A stretch of 50,701 nt of DNA from Balnearium lithotrophicum. GTDB lineage: Bacteria > Aquificota > Aquificia > Desulfurobacteriales > Desulfurobacteriaceae. The stretch is from positions 1-50,701 of the forward strand of contig NZ_FXTM01000014.1 in the NCBI RefSeq assembly GCF_900182585.1, given 5' to 3'. Position 1 is the stretch's first letter; the number at the start of each line of letters is the position of its first letter. The notes under the pieces are model-generated. The model did no database searches. It worked only from the letters and a program-made list of their open reading frames with translations, and was not told where the DNA came from. The position numbers and the translations under genes are program-made. Shown in pieces: positions 36,652-45,463 of the stretch.

Positions 36652-38882
36652 AGCTAAATCGGAAGGGCTACAACCACGCAAAGAAGCTGATTGAAGAGGG
36701 AAAGGTAAATAAGACAAGTGACTGGAGCTTTTCAACAGAGGACGAGAACAAGCTCCTTGGAGACGACAACTGGGACGAGTACTCAAAGTGGTTTTTAGCG
36801 GTTGACGACAGTGAGGATAAGGAAACCAAGGCTCACTACAAGTTTCCCTACGGGAAGAATGGAAAGGTTTATAGGAGGGGGCTGATTGCTGCGAAACAGA
36901 GAGCTTCTCAGCACGGCTACACGGAAATAGAGAATGCTGCAGATAGGCTTTTGAAGATGATTGACGGGGATGACGAGAGGAGCTCCCAGACCGAAAAGAG
37001 AGAAGTTCCTTCAACCGGTGCTTTGGTCAGGAGGAACTTCAAGGTTGAAGTAAGGGGAATTGTAGATGAGGAAAACAAGATTGTGGAACTCTCCTTTTCT
37101 TCAGAAACTCCAGTAGATAGGTGGTGGGGAAAGGAGATTCTCCTTCACGACAGGGATGCCGTTGACCTAACTCCTCTTATGAGTGCGGGCTCTGTTTTGA
37201 GAAATCACGATGCAGACCAACCCGTTGCAGTTCCTTTAGAGGTCTGGATAGACGAAAAGGAGAAAAAAGGCAGGGCAAGAATCCAGTTTAAGAATACGGA
37301 ACTTTCTCAAAAAACTTGGGAGGAAGTTAAAGAAGGGCTTATAAGGGGAGTTTCCGTTGGTTACGTAGTTGATGAGTGGCTCTACTTGGATGAAAAGGAA
37401 ACCTGGAAGAGGTTTGAAGGACCTGCTTACGTAGCCAAGAGGTGGAAAGTCCTTGAAATATCACTAACGCCAATTCCTGCAGACCCAAGCGTAGGGGTTG
37501 GAAGAAATACCGAAACAAATGAAAAGGAGGTAGATATGCCTGAAGAAGCTGTGAAAGACCAAATAGAAAAAAGGGATGGGGTTCAAACCCCACAAGGAGA
37601 AGAAAAGAGTATTACTCCTGAAGAGATTGCAGCTCAGGAAAGAAAAAGGGCTGCTGAAATTCTAACTCTTTGCAAGATGCACGGGTTAGAGGAGAGGGCT
37701 CAGGACTGGATAGAGAAGGGGCTTTCTGTTGAGCAGGTCAAGGATGAAATACTCAAAGAACTTTCTCAAAGGAGAACTGCCGTGGGAGCAAGCATTCAGG
37801 TTGTTAAAGAAGAGAGAGAGAAGTTCAGGGAAGCTGCCGTTGATGCAATCCTCATGAGGGCAGGTAGGAAGATTGAAAAGCCTGCCGAGGGTTCAAGAGA
37901 GCTTATGTCCTACAGACTTGAAGATTTGGCCAAAGAAGCTTTAAAGAGAAGCGGAGAGAGGGTAACAGGGTCAAGGACTCAAATTATTCGCCGTGCCATG
38001 TCAACTTCTGATTTCAAGATTGTTCTCATGGACGCCGTTAACAAAACTCTCCTTCAGGATTACAGGGACATTCCCACAACCTACCAAAAGTTTACAAGAA
38101 AAGCATCTGCATCTGATTTCAAGACCCTCCACAGAATTAGGGTTGGAAGCCTTCCATCTCTGAAGCTCGTTAAGGAGGGGGTAGAGTACAGAAACGTTAC
38201 CCTTGGAGAAGAGGGAGAGTCCTACGCAATAGGTAAGTACGGAGCCAGGTTCGGAATTACACTTGAAACGATAATCAACGACGATTTAGACGTCTTTTCA
38301 AGGATTCCAGCTCAGCTTGCCCGTTCTGCCAAGAGGACTGTTGAGGAGACCGTTTATGCCCTCATCCTTCAAAATCCAAAGATGTCTGACGGCAAACCGG
38401 TGTTTGATTCCTCTCACAACAACTTAGGAACTGCAGGGCCTATAGGTCTTGATACCCTCAAGGAGGCAAGGACGAAGTTTAGGACTCAAAAGGATGTTGA
38501 CGGACACTACATAAACGTTATGCCTGAATTCCTCTTAGTTCCTCCAACGCTCTTCACAGAAGCTCAGATGTGGATGAAGGACACTACCCTGCCCGGTGGA
38601 ACAAACGAGCAGAGAAACCCATTTGCCAACTTTGCTCAGGTTATAGAGTCTCCTTACCTTCTGCAGGCTGGAGATGTAGAGGGTTCTGAAACTGCATGGT
38701 ACTTGTTCGCTTCTCCTAACTCCATTGACACGATTGAGGTTGCCTTCCTTGACGGAAAGGACACTCCTGAAATCACAACAAACGAAAGCTTTGATAACGA
38801 CGTTCTTGAATTCAAGGTAAGGCTCTTCTTTGGAGCTGCATTCATTGACTACAGAGGAGCATTTAAAAACCCAGGAGCTTAA
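36642..38882 (+). CDS. Prohead protease-major capsid protein fusion
   Basis: A 746-residue natural fusion. Residues about 1-115 are a small domain found before such proteases (LNRKGYNHAKKLIEEGKV and YPFGKNGKVYRRGLIAAKQ-like stretch). About 130-295 form the HK97-type prohead protease: NHDADQ gives the catalytic His, GVSVGY the Ser. About 299-440 are a charged, helical scaffold-like region, and about 450-746 the HK97-fold capsid (FKIVLMDAVNKTLLQDY...). An internal Shine-Dalgarno and ATG at 37523-37538 start the scaffold-capsid part in the same frame, so two products are likely. Confidence 0.88.
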   Translation: MGVKLNRKGYNHAKKLIEEGKVNKTSDWSFSTEDENKLLGDDNWDEYSKWFLAVDDSEDKETKAHYKFPYGKNGKVYRRGLIAAKQRASQHGYTEIENAADRLLKMIDGDDERSSQTEKREVPSTGALVRRNFKVEVRGIVDEENKIVELSFSSETPVDRWWGKEILLHDRDAVDLTPLMSAGSVLRNHDADQPVAVPLEVWIDEKEKKGRARIQFKNTELSQKTWEEVKEGLIRGVSVGYVVDEWLYLDEKETWKRFEGPAYVAKRWKVLEISLTPIPADPSVGVGRNTETNEKEVDMPEEAVKDQIEKRDGVQTPQGEEKSITPEEIAAQERKRAAEILTLCKMHGLEERAQDWIEKGLSVEQVKDEILKELSQRRTAVGASIQVVKEEREKFREAAVDAILMRAGRKIEKPAEGSRELMSYRLEDLAKEALKRSGERVTGSRTQIIRRAMSTSDFKIVLMDAVNKTLLQDYRDIPTTYQKFTRKASASDFKTLHRIRVGSLPSLKLVKEGVEYRNVTLGEEGESYAIGKYGARFGITLETIINDDLDVFSRIPAQLARSAKRTVEETVYALILQNPKMSDGKPVFDSSHNNLGTAGPIGLDTLKEARTKFRTQKDVDGHYINVMPEFLLVPPTLFTEAQMWMKDTTLPGGTNEQRNPFANFAQVIESPYLLQAGDVEGSETAWYLFASPNSIDTIEVAFLDGKDTPEITTNESFDNDVLEFKVRLFFGAAFIDYRGAFKNPGA
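37523..37538 (+). promoter_or_regulatory. Internal ribosome-binding site and start in the capsid fusion gene
   Basis: AAAGGAGG at 37523-37530, five bases, then ATG at 37536-37538, in frame with the 746-residue protein at residue 299. The resulting product of 448 residues begins MPEEAVKDQIEKRDG and would contain the scaffold-like region and capsid without the protease. Lambda makes its Nu3 scaffold from such an internal start in gene C. Confidence 0.7.
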
Positions 38883-38898
38883 TTGAAGGAGGATGGCT

Positions 38899-39231
38899 AT
38901 GAAGAACTACGTTTATGAAGGAGATGAAATTGTTCTTAATGTAGGAACTGGAAAAACATCAGGGACTCCCGTTGCCGTTGGAAACATCGTGGGAGTTCTT
39001 CTAACCGATTCCGACTCTGACGGTAATGCAACTGTTGTAACAAGGGGAGTTTTTTCTCTCCCCGTAAAGGGAAGCGACGGCACAAACAACGTTGCCGTTG
39101 CTGTCGGAGACAAGCTCTACATCAAAAACGGTGTTATCAGTAAGGATGCAAGTGGAGTTTTCTTTGGTTATGCACTTGGAACCGTTACGGCTGGAGCAAC
39201 AGAAACCATTGAGGTGAAGGTCAATTGCTGA
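38899..39231 (+). CDS. Capsid decoration protein, DUF2190-like
   Basis: A beta-rich protein of 110 residues from the ATG at 38899 (AAGGAGG six bases before; an ATG two codons earlier is too close to it). VYEGDEIVLNVGTGKTSGTPVAVGNIVGVLL, given by position about 5-35, and later VGDKLYIKNG, are the DUF2190 pattern of capsid cement proteins. It lies right after the capsid gene, as does lambda gpD before E. It likely stabilises the head, useful in a hot habitat. Confidence 0.82.
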   Translation: MKNYVYEGDEIVLNVGTGKTSGTPVAVGNIVGVLLTDSDSDGNATVVTRGVFSLPVKGSDGTNNVAVAVGDKLYIKNGVISKDASGVFFGYALGTVTAGATETIEVKVNC

Positions 39232-39533
39232 CAGACGAAAGGAATGTTTTCTATGAAGATTTCGGGGTTGACGTTGCACGGGAGGACGGCTCAACCTTCC
39301 GTGCCGTTCCTTTTGATGAGGAAACCTTTTCAGATGAAATCGTTGACGGAAGGGCTACAAACCTTGTGGAGTTCTACTTAAGGGCAAAGATGGAGGAAGT
39401 AGAAACTCTCTCAACCGGGGAAAGGCTGACGGTAAACGGTGAAACCTACTACGTGGCCAAGAAGAAGGTTTTTAGAGGATTAAAGGAGACGTTCATCTAC
39501 CTATCGAGGGATGCTGTAAATGAAACGATTTGA
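39225..39533 (+). CDS. Head-tail joining protein, gpFII-position
   Basis: A 102-residue protein starting at TTG 39225, overlapping the previous stop. The beta-rich C-terminus with LTVNGETYYVAKKKVFRG resembles the small barrel of phage head-tail connectors such as gpFII and HK97 gp10-like proteins. Function rests on size, fold pattern and order between capsid and tail terminator. Confidence 0.6.
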   Translation: MLTDERNVFYEDFGVDVAREDGSTFRAVPFDEETFSDEIVDGRATNLVEFYLRAKMEEVETLSTGERLTVNGETYYVAKKKVFRGLKETFIYLSRDAVNETI

Positions 39534-39930
39534 GATTATGCAGTTTCTTTCTAAGAAATTGAAGGAAATTTTACCCGAAAACGGCTACCAAACGGATACG
39601 GGAAGATTTGTTTTTGTAGCAAAGGCAACTCCTCCAGACCCTGATAGATGCGAAGTTCTGATTTACGACCTTGGGCAGGAAAACGAATACAGGAATGGGA
39701 TAAGGCAGAGCTCTTTAAGCGTTGAAGTCTTTGTAGTGTCAAGTGAACCCTATCAGGAGCTTATAAAGAGAGTTTACGACATCTACTCTGCAATAGAAAA
39801 AGACCCCTTTCTTTTTGGCAGTTCATCCCTTACTAAGGTTGAAAGCGATGAATTCCTCTTGGCTCAGGAAGATAAAAGGTATTTAGGATGTTCCATCAAG
39901 TTATCAATCGTCTATTTAGAGGAGGCTTAA
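39520..39930 (+). CDS. Tail terminator, gpU-like
   Basis: A 136-residue protein with an N-terminal helix (MQFLSKKLKEILPENG), then strands RFVFVAKATPPDPDRCEVLIY and a helix with YQELIKRVYDIYSAIE. Size, alpha/beta pattern and place before the tail tube gene match tail-terminator proteins of long-tailed phages. It overlaps the previous gene by 14 bases. Confidence 0.6.
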   Translation: MKRFEIMQFLSKKLKEILPENGYQTDTGRFVFVAKATPPDPDRCEVLIYDLGQENEYRNGIRQSSLSVEVFVVSSEPYQELIKRVYDIYSAIEKDPFLFGSSSLTKVESDEFLLAQEDKRYLGCSIKLSIVYLEEA

Positions 39931-40878
39931 ATGAGGGCTTCAAGAAAAACAGTTGTTCTTGCAAAGATAGAAGATACCTACGGTGTTGATGCTTTACCAG
40001 ACCCTACAAATGACGCAATACAGGTTGTCTCAGCTGACCCTTCTCCTGATTACAAGTTCTTGGAAAACAATGAGCTTTCTCCAACCCTCTCCCGCCGTCC
40101 CGGTATGAGTGCAGGGGGAACGTGGAAGATTGACATTAAGGTTAAATTGAGGGGAAGCGGGGATAAAACAAAGGAGCCGAGAATTGGAAGGTTAATTGAG
40201 GCCTGCTCCTTCAAAAAGGAAGTTCTTGATTCAGATGGGGACGGCTATACCGATACTTACAAGTACACCCCAATTTCCTCTCTGGACTCTCAAAAGAGCC
40301 TGACAATTTACCTTTATAAGGATGGAGAGCTCTACAAGTTTGTAGGCTGCAAAGGAGATATTTCTCTTGATGCAGAGGTGAGGGAGTTTTCAGAGGTAAC
40401 ATTTTCATTTGTAGGAAAGCTCTTGGAAAGAGTGGAAGCTCCCGTTCCAGACGTTACCTACGAGGTCACTAAACCGGTAGTCTTTAAAGATGCTATGTGC
40501 AAGATTGACGATACCTTTGCTCCGAGGTTTTCAAAGGTTTCTATTGGGCTTAATAACACGATTACGGCAGTTGACGATGCCAACTCTTCAGATGGAATCT
40601 GGAAGGTCTTTATAACAGACAGAAAGCCGTCAGGCTCTTTTGACCCACTTGCAACCCTTCCTTCCGAATACGACTTCCTCACAAAGTTTGAAAACGGCGA
40701 TGTTGCTACCTTGAACTTCACTTTAGGACAGGAAGAGGGCAACAAGGTAGTTGTTACCTCAAAGATTCAGTTTAGCGATTACAAGTTCAGTGATAAGGAT
40801 GGAGTTCTCACAAACGATATGACGTTCAACCTCGTAACAGAGAACGGGGATGATGAGCTGATTATTGAGTTTAAGTAA
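39931..40878 (+). CDS. Major tail tube protein
   Basis: A 315-residue beta-rich protein. The N-terminus RKTVVLAKIEDTYGVDALPDPTNDAI and the SPTLSRRPGMSAGGTW stretch are typical of long-tailed phage tail tube proteins (gpV class with extra C-terminal domain). It starts on the base after the previous stop (TAA then ATG) with GGAGG before it. At this size it probably has an added Ig-like surface domain at about 160-310. Confidence 0.8.
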   Translation: MRASRKTVVLAKIEDTYGVDALPDPTNDAIQVVSADPSPDYKFLENNELSPTLSRRPGMSAGGTWKIDIKVKLRGSGDKTKEPRIGRLIEACSFKKEVLDSDGDGYTDTYKYTPISSLDSQKSLTIYLYKDGELYKFVGCKGDISLDAEVREFSEVTFSFVGKLLERVEAPVPDVTYEVTKPVVFKDAMCKIDDTFAPRFSKVSIGLNNTITAVDDANSSDGIWKVFITDRKPSGSFDPLATLPSEYDFLTKFENGDVATLNFTLGQEEGNKVVVTSKIQFSDYKFSDKDGVLTNDMTFNLVTENGDDELIIEFK

Positions 40879-40892
40879 TTAAAGGAGAAACC

Positions 40893-41162
40893 ATGAATTA
40901 TGAGCTTTTTGCCCTAATTGTGTTTTTCGGATTAGTCCTTGGCTTTATAGGTGGTAGGCTTTTAAAGTGTGAAGCAAAAAGTTCTTCCAAAAGATATAGA
41001 TATATCGGTTATCAGCCTGAAAGTGAATTACTTACTCAACCACCCAAAGGAGGAAGCGGGTTAACAAGGATTGGCAGGAGTGGAGGAGCTAATCCCCTAC
41101 CAGCAACAAAGAAACCTGAGTTTAAGAAAATCCCGCCACAAACTTGCAAGGAGGTGAAATGA
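40893..41162 (+). CDS. Small membrane-anchored protein between tail tube and chaperones
   Basis: An 89-residue protein with one hydrophobic helix at about 5-23 (LFALIVFFGLVLGFIGGRLL), then a Pro/Gly/Lys-rich soluble tail. AAGGAG precedes the ATG. No family recognised. A membrane anchor is rare among tail assembly genes, so it may serve a different purpose, or be a small inserted moron. It overlaps the next gene by four bases. Confidence 0.55.
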   Translation: MNYELFALIVFFGLVLGFIGGRLLKCEAKSSSKRYRYIGYQPESELLTQPPKGGSGLTRIGRSGGANPLPATKKPEFKKIPPQTCKEVK

Positions 41163-41458
41163 TACCTGTTAGTAAAGTTCCAGAACTCTTGGATAAGTTG
41201 GGAATGAGTGAGGAAGATGTTAAGAAAATGGTGGCGGATACGAGAAAAACGATAGAAGGAGTTTTTAGCAAAGAGGAAGGGAAAGAGGTCGAAAACCTTA
41301 TTCTTCCTGAATTTCCCGTTTCAAAGGCGATAGAGGTTTTAAGAACTGCAGGAATTGACCCCGATTCTTTCAACAGCGTCTTTGAGGTTAAGGCAAAAGC
41401 ACTGGCGGTTCTCTACGAGATTTTTTTTGGCCGTACGTCAGAATTAGAAAAGCAATGA
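41159..41458 (+). CDS. Tail assembly chaperone, gpG-like
   Basis: From the ATG at 41159 (AAGGAGGT at 41148-41154... spaced) it is 99 residues, helical, beginning MIPVSKVPELLDKLGMSEED. Place between tail tube and tape measure is that of lambda G. Its last codons contain a run of eight T (41421-41428). The -1 frame there is open and runs into the next gene, suggesting a GT-type fusion by frameshifting. Fold is consistent with tail chaperones, but sequence identity is not recognisable. Confidence 0.65.
   Translation: MIPVSKVPELLDKLGMSEEDVKKMVADTRKTIEGVFSKEEGKEVENLILPEFPVSKAIEVLRTAGIDPDSFNSVFEVKAKALAVLYEIFFGRTSELEKQ
41422..41428 (+). promoter_or_regulatory. Candidate -1 ribosomal frameshift site
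   Basis: T TTT TTT in the zero frame of the gpG-like gene (codons ATT TTT TTT GGC), a canonical X XXY YYZ heptamer. The -1 frame is open from 41391 to 41784, so a shift would give a 208-residue protein with 90 residues of the first and the whole of the second chaperone gene. Lambda and most long-tailed phages make such a fusion at this place. Confidence 0.6.
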
Positions 41459-41784
41459 TTCTCTACTACCTGCAGAAGAGTGGAAAGTTTACCTCATGCA
41501 GTGAATGCAGGGAGAAGGGATTGGACGAATACGGAAACTGTCCCTTTCTTCCGAAAGAAAAACACAACCCAAGAGTAGTTTACAACTTGGGGCAGGAGCA
41601 ATTTGAGTTTTGTCCTGTCCCGTTGGTAGATAAACAGGCAGAGATGGATTTAGAGATGGCCAATCTATTCTGGCAGTTTGGAATTTTGCCAAGGTCTGGA
41701 GGGTATTTGGAACAGCCCTATCCTGAAATGGTTGTGTGCCGTTACTTAGCTTCTTTCTTAGCCAAGGAGAGTAAAAATGAGTAA
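41455..41784 (+). CDS. Second tail assembly chaperone frame, gpT-like
   Basis: A 109-residue frame opening at ATG 41455, overlapping the previous stop (ATGA). CSECREKG and YGNCPFLPKE could form a small metal site. The position, -1 frame relation and upstream open reading suggest it is usually made as a fusion to the gpG-like protein, in the manner of lambda gpGT. The presence of an ATG lets it also be made alone, though no clear ribosome site precedes it. Confidence 0.6.
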   Translation: MILYYLQKSGKFTSCSECREKGLDEYGNCPFLPKEKHNPRVVYNLGQEQFEFCPVPLVDKQAEMDLEMANLFWQFGILPRSGGYLEQPYPEMVVCRYLASFLAKESKNE

Positions 41785-44700
41785 GCAAACCCACGAGCTT
41801 TATTTGTTGATAAAGGCTCACGACGAGGCAACGGCAAACATAAGAAAGATTCTAAAGGGTCTTGAAAAGGATATAAACAAGACTCTTGAAAGAATAGACA
41901 AAATGGAAGACTCCTTTTCGGGAGTGAATAGGGTTATCTACAAAGCAAAGCAGCACCTTCACCAGTTAGCAGATGAGGCGAAAGATACAAGTGGGGCATT
42001 TCAGGAGTTGGGTTCGTCTATAAGGTTCACCCTTGGAGCTATAGGAACTTACGTTGGACTTGATTCGTTAAGGGATGCACTTGAGTTTGCTCTGGACTAC
42101 AACAGAACAATTGAGGATACGAGGATAGGGCTTGCAGCTGTTCTCTCATCTGTGGGGCAGATAAAGGACAGCACAGGCCATTTGGTCAAGGGACAGGAGA
42201 AATTTAATGCTTCCCTGCAGATTTCTGAAAACATAATAAAGAGACTTCAACAGGCAAACCTTAAGACTACGGCAACCTTTGAGGAGCTCCTTGAATCTTT
42301 CCGCTCCATTCTCGGCCCTGCGATGTCTGCAGGTTTTAATCTCGACCAGGTTATAAAACTTACTACTGTAGGAGTTAACGCAGTAAAGGTATTGGGGTTA
42401 CACGATATAAGGCAGTTAGTTCAGGAGTTGAGAGACATTATCCAGGGAGGGATTCAACCAGGAGCTTCAACTTTAGCTACTACATTAGGAATAACAGATG
42501 CTGATATTAAAAGATGGAGAGAGGCAGGGGTACTCTACGAAAAATTGATTGAAAGACTGGAAGGTTTTGCAAGGGCATCTGACAAACTTCAGTTTACTTT
42601 TTCAGGACTCCTATCTAATCTAAAAGACATTCTTGGTATGACTTTAGGGGAAGGTACAACTCCACTATTTAACTTTTTAAAAGAACAGATACAGGGAATT
42701 ATAGGAAGCATTGCAGAAGTAAAATATACAGCAAGCGGAGCAATAGAAAGTATTACCCCTAAACCTGAAGTAGTTCAGAGATTACGACAAATATCCTTAG
42801 AGTTAGAAGATGTCATAATCGACCTGAAGGAAATAAGTAAATTAGCCTGGCATCATAGAACGCTTCTTGGAGAGGTTCTTAAGCTTATAGTAGCTTATAA
42901 ATCTCTAAATTGGGTTATCAAAAGCATTTCAGCTGCTTTGATGGCAGTGCGATTTAATCCTTTAATTTTCGCCGTTTCAGCTTTAGGTTTGGCATTTTTA
43001 GAATTGAAGGATAGGGTAGATATAGGTACTCTTTCTTTAAAGAAAGCCGGAGAAGCTATCCCAAAGGAAGTAGATAAGATTAACGAAAGCCTTGAAGAAT
43101 TCAGAAAAAAGATTGCACAGCTAAATTCTGAAAAACTTAAATCAATTGAAATAAATCTACAGCAAGAAATTGAAGATACTCAAAGAAAAATAGACAAGCT
43201 TAAAGAAAAGCTTTCCACATTTCCCAAGAAAGATATTTCTGGTCCTCTGGTAGAGTTGAAGTTACAATCTCAGGCCGTTTCAGGTATAAAGAGCTGGCAA
43301 GATTATATGAAGGCTGTTAAAGGGAATCAGCCTGTTTTTACAAAAAAACAGCAAGAGATATTAAAAATTCAAAACCAGTTGGTAGGTTATGAGGAAAAGC
43401 TTCAAATTCTGAAGAAAAAGATGGCTCTCCTAAAAGGGAAAGAGTACGAGGTTTTCGGGGCTTCTCTTCCTATTCAGTTATCAAATTATAAGTCAGAATT
43501 GAATTCTCAAGTTCAGTTAATTCAAGAGAAATTCAAAAAACAAGAACAGGTAATTTCTTTTTCCTATCAGCTTGCCAAAGCTCAGTTAGACAGGCTTAAG
43601 CAGTTAGGAATCATAGGAGAAAAGGATTACATAGAATCCCTGAAAGCCCTTGTTAACTGGGAAACCAACAAGGAAATAGAAATTAGGAAAGAATCTTTTG
43701 AAAAGAAGAAGAAAGAGTACGGAAAGCTCCTAAAAGGCTATCAGGAGGCTCTAAAGAAGGCTACAAAGGAAAGCGATAAAGAGGAAATCAAGAAAAAGAT
43801 AGACGAGATAACCAAAGCATTGGAACTTGAATTCAAGAGATTTCAGGCTGAAATAGAAAGAATCAAATCACAGGGAAAGATAAGGCTCTTTGATTTAGAT
43901 ACTCAGCTGTTAGTTTTTGACAAGGAACAAAAAGACAAGTTAGATAAACAGCTTCAAGAACGGGCAGAAAGAGTAAAGAAGCTCATAACCGACGTTACGG
44001 GGCAAATTCCCCAAATTCAGGCAGACATAGAGAAAAAGCTTGCAGAAGCCAACCCTCTTGACCCCTACCAAAAGAAATTCGCAGAAGTGAACAAGTGGAC
44101 AGCTTCAACTATTAGCAAAATTGAGAAGCTAAAACAGAAATTAGACGAGTACAAGGACGTTAAGGGTGTTAAGGAGCTGATAGCACAGCTTCAAGAACTT
44201 GAAGATAAAACTAAAGAAGCTGGGAAAGCGGTAACTGAGCACGTTAAGGAGCTCCAGAAAGCAGATACCGATGCAGTTACTGGGGCGAGAAAGGCTTTAG
44301 ACGACATTTCAAAGGAGATGCACCAAACTGGCAAATACGTTCAGGAGCTTGTTAAAGACACCGTTTACGGTATTGAGGACATCCTTTCTAACAGAGTTTT
44401 GGAGCTTTTAGAGGGAAGGGCTATAAAAATCAAAAATCTCTTTCAGGATTTAACGAGAGAGATTCTTTCAATGTTTGTCAGATTAGGAATAAGGGAAACC
44501 GTCGGGGTTAGAATTGCTGACTTCTTTAAAGCTCTTTTCCCAGAAAAGAAAGCATCCGGAGGAATCATTACAGGAGGAATACCGGGTAAGGATTCTGTCC
44601 CCATCCTTGCAATGCCCGGAGAGTACGTTCTAAACAAGAGTGCAGTTGATTATTACGGCGTTAACTTCATAGAAGCCCTTAATAGAATGAGGCTTCCAAA

Positions 44701-44890
44701 GTATGCAGGTGGAGGAGTTGTTGGAGCTCCCAAGCCAGCAGTTCAACATCAGCCTCAACCTCAAACGATAGTTATTCAGAACTCCTTCCATGTTACAGAC
44801 CCTGTCAGCTTTGAAAAGTATGTAAGAAAGAGCGGTATAGATAGGCTCATAGCTCAAAGGGTTAGAGAGGAATTGGAGAACGGATATTAA
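41777..44890 (+). CDS. Tail tape-measure protein
   Basis: A 1037-residue protein, the largest of the tail region with the sequence pattern of tape measures. The N-terminal 100 residues are helical, residues about 130-300 are the conserved TMP domain with RLQQANLKTTATFEELLESF and IPDQVIKLTTVG-like stretch, and hydrophobic segments lie near 390-410. Residues about 420-860 form a long, charged coiled coil. The C-terminus has GGIITGGIPGKDSVPILAMPGEYVLNK, a motif of lambda H-type tails. By 1037 residues at about 0.15 nm each the tail would be about 150 nm. Confidence 0.9.
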   Translation: MSKQTHELYLLIKAHDEATANIRKILKGLEKDINKTLERIDKMEDSFSGVNRVIYKAKQHLHQLADEAKDTSGAFQELGSSIRFTLGAIGTYVGLDSLRDALEFALDYNRTIEDTRIGLAAVLSSVGQIKDSTGHLVKGQEKFNASLQISENIIKRLQQANLKTTATFEELLESFRSILGPAMSAGFNLDQVIKLTTVGVNAVKVLGLHDIRQLVQELRDIIQGGIQPGASTLATTLGITDADIKRWREAGVLYEKLIERLEGFARASDKLQFTFSGLLSNLKDILGMTLGEGTTPLFNFLKEQIQGIIGSIAEVKYTASGAIESITPKPEVVQRLRQISLELEDVIIDLKEISKLAWHHRTLLGEVLKLIVAYKSLNWVIKSISAALMAVRFNPLIFAVSALGLAFLELKDRVDIGTLSLKKAGEAIPKEVDKINESLEEFRKKIAQLNSEKLKSIEINLQQEIEDTQRKIDKLKEKLSTFPKKDISGPLVELKLQSQAVSGIKSWQDYMKAVKGNQPVFTKKQQEILKIQNQLVGYEEKLQILKKKMALLKGKEYEVFGASLPIQLSNYKSELNSQVQLIQEKFKKQEQVISFSYQLAKAQLDRLKQLGIIGEKDYIESLKALVNWETNKEIEIRKESFEKKKKEYGKLLKGYQEALKKATKESDKEEIKKKIDEITKALELEFKRFQAEIERIKSQGKIRLFDLDTQLLVFDKEQKDKLDKQLQERAERVKKLITDVTGQIPQIQADIEKKLAEANPLDPYQKKFAEVNKWTASTISKIEKLKQKLDEYKDVKGVKELIAQLQELEDKTKEAGKAVTEHVKELQKADTDAVTGARKALDDISKEMHQTGKYVQELVKDTVYGIEDILSNRVLELLEGRAIKIKNLFQDLTREILSMFVRLGIRETVGVRIADFFKALFPEKKASGGIITGGIPGKDSVPILAMPGEYVLNKSAVDYYGVNFIEALNRMRLPKYAGGGVVGAPKPAVQHQPQPQTIVIQNSFHVTDPVSFEKYVRKSGIDRLIAQRVREELENGY

Positions 44891-44899
44891 GGGGGAAGT

Positions 44900-45463
44900 G
44901 TGAAGTTTTACCCGACTGAGATTCCGAGTCTGCCAAACGGAACTTTGAAAACCGTTACATTTAAAACTCTCGTGTCCAACCTTGAAAACGGCAGGGAATT
45001 TCGTAGGAGAAAATGGCTCTTTCCAAAGAGAAGCTTTCGGCTCAAATACGACGTTCTAACACAAGAGCAAGCTGATACACTCTGGAATTTTTTCATAGAG
45101 CATCAAGGAGCTTACAAACCATTTCTCTTTCAGTTTCCCTACAAAACAAAACACTACAATGAATTTGTGGCACAGGCAGACGGAAGCCAAAAAGTCTTTG
45201 ACCTTCCATCAAAGGATGCCCAGGACGTTGTTATCTACTTTGACGGCAATCCTGTAGGTGGATTTTTCTTTCTTCCAGAGGGAGGAGAGTACGGAAAGGA
45301 TAGAGTGGAGTTTAAGGAGCCTCCTCCTGCTGGTGCTTTGATAACGGCCGACTTCTACGGTTATTTAGTGATTACGGCAAGGTTTGCAGAAGATTCTCTA
45401 TCCTCTGAAATCTTTAAGGCTTACCTGCAGAGAGTGGGCATAGGAATCGTGGAGGTTAGATAA
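44900..45463 (+). CDS. Minor tail protein, DUF2460-like (gpM position)
   Basis: A 187-residue beta-rich protein starting at GTG 44900. FPKRSFRLKYDVLTQEQADTLWNFFIEHQGAYKPFLF, noted by position about 45-80, is the DUF2460-type pattern of tail-tip proteins that follow the tape measure. It probably forms part of the distal tail ring. Its stop overlaps the next ATG (TAATG). Confidence 0.7.
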   Translation: MKFYPTEIPSLPNGTLKTVTFKTLVSNLENGREFRRRKWLFPKRSFRLKYDVLTQEQADTLWNFFIEHQGAYKPFLFQFPYKTKHYNEFVAQADGSQKVFDLPSKDAQDVVIYFDGNPVGGFFFLPEGGEYGKDRVEFKEPPPAGALITADFYGYLVITARFAEDSLSSEIFKAYLQRVGIGIVEVR

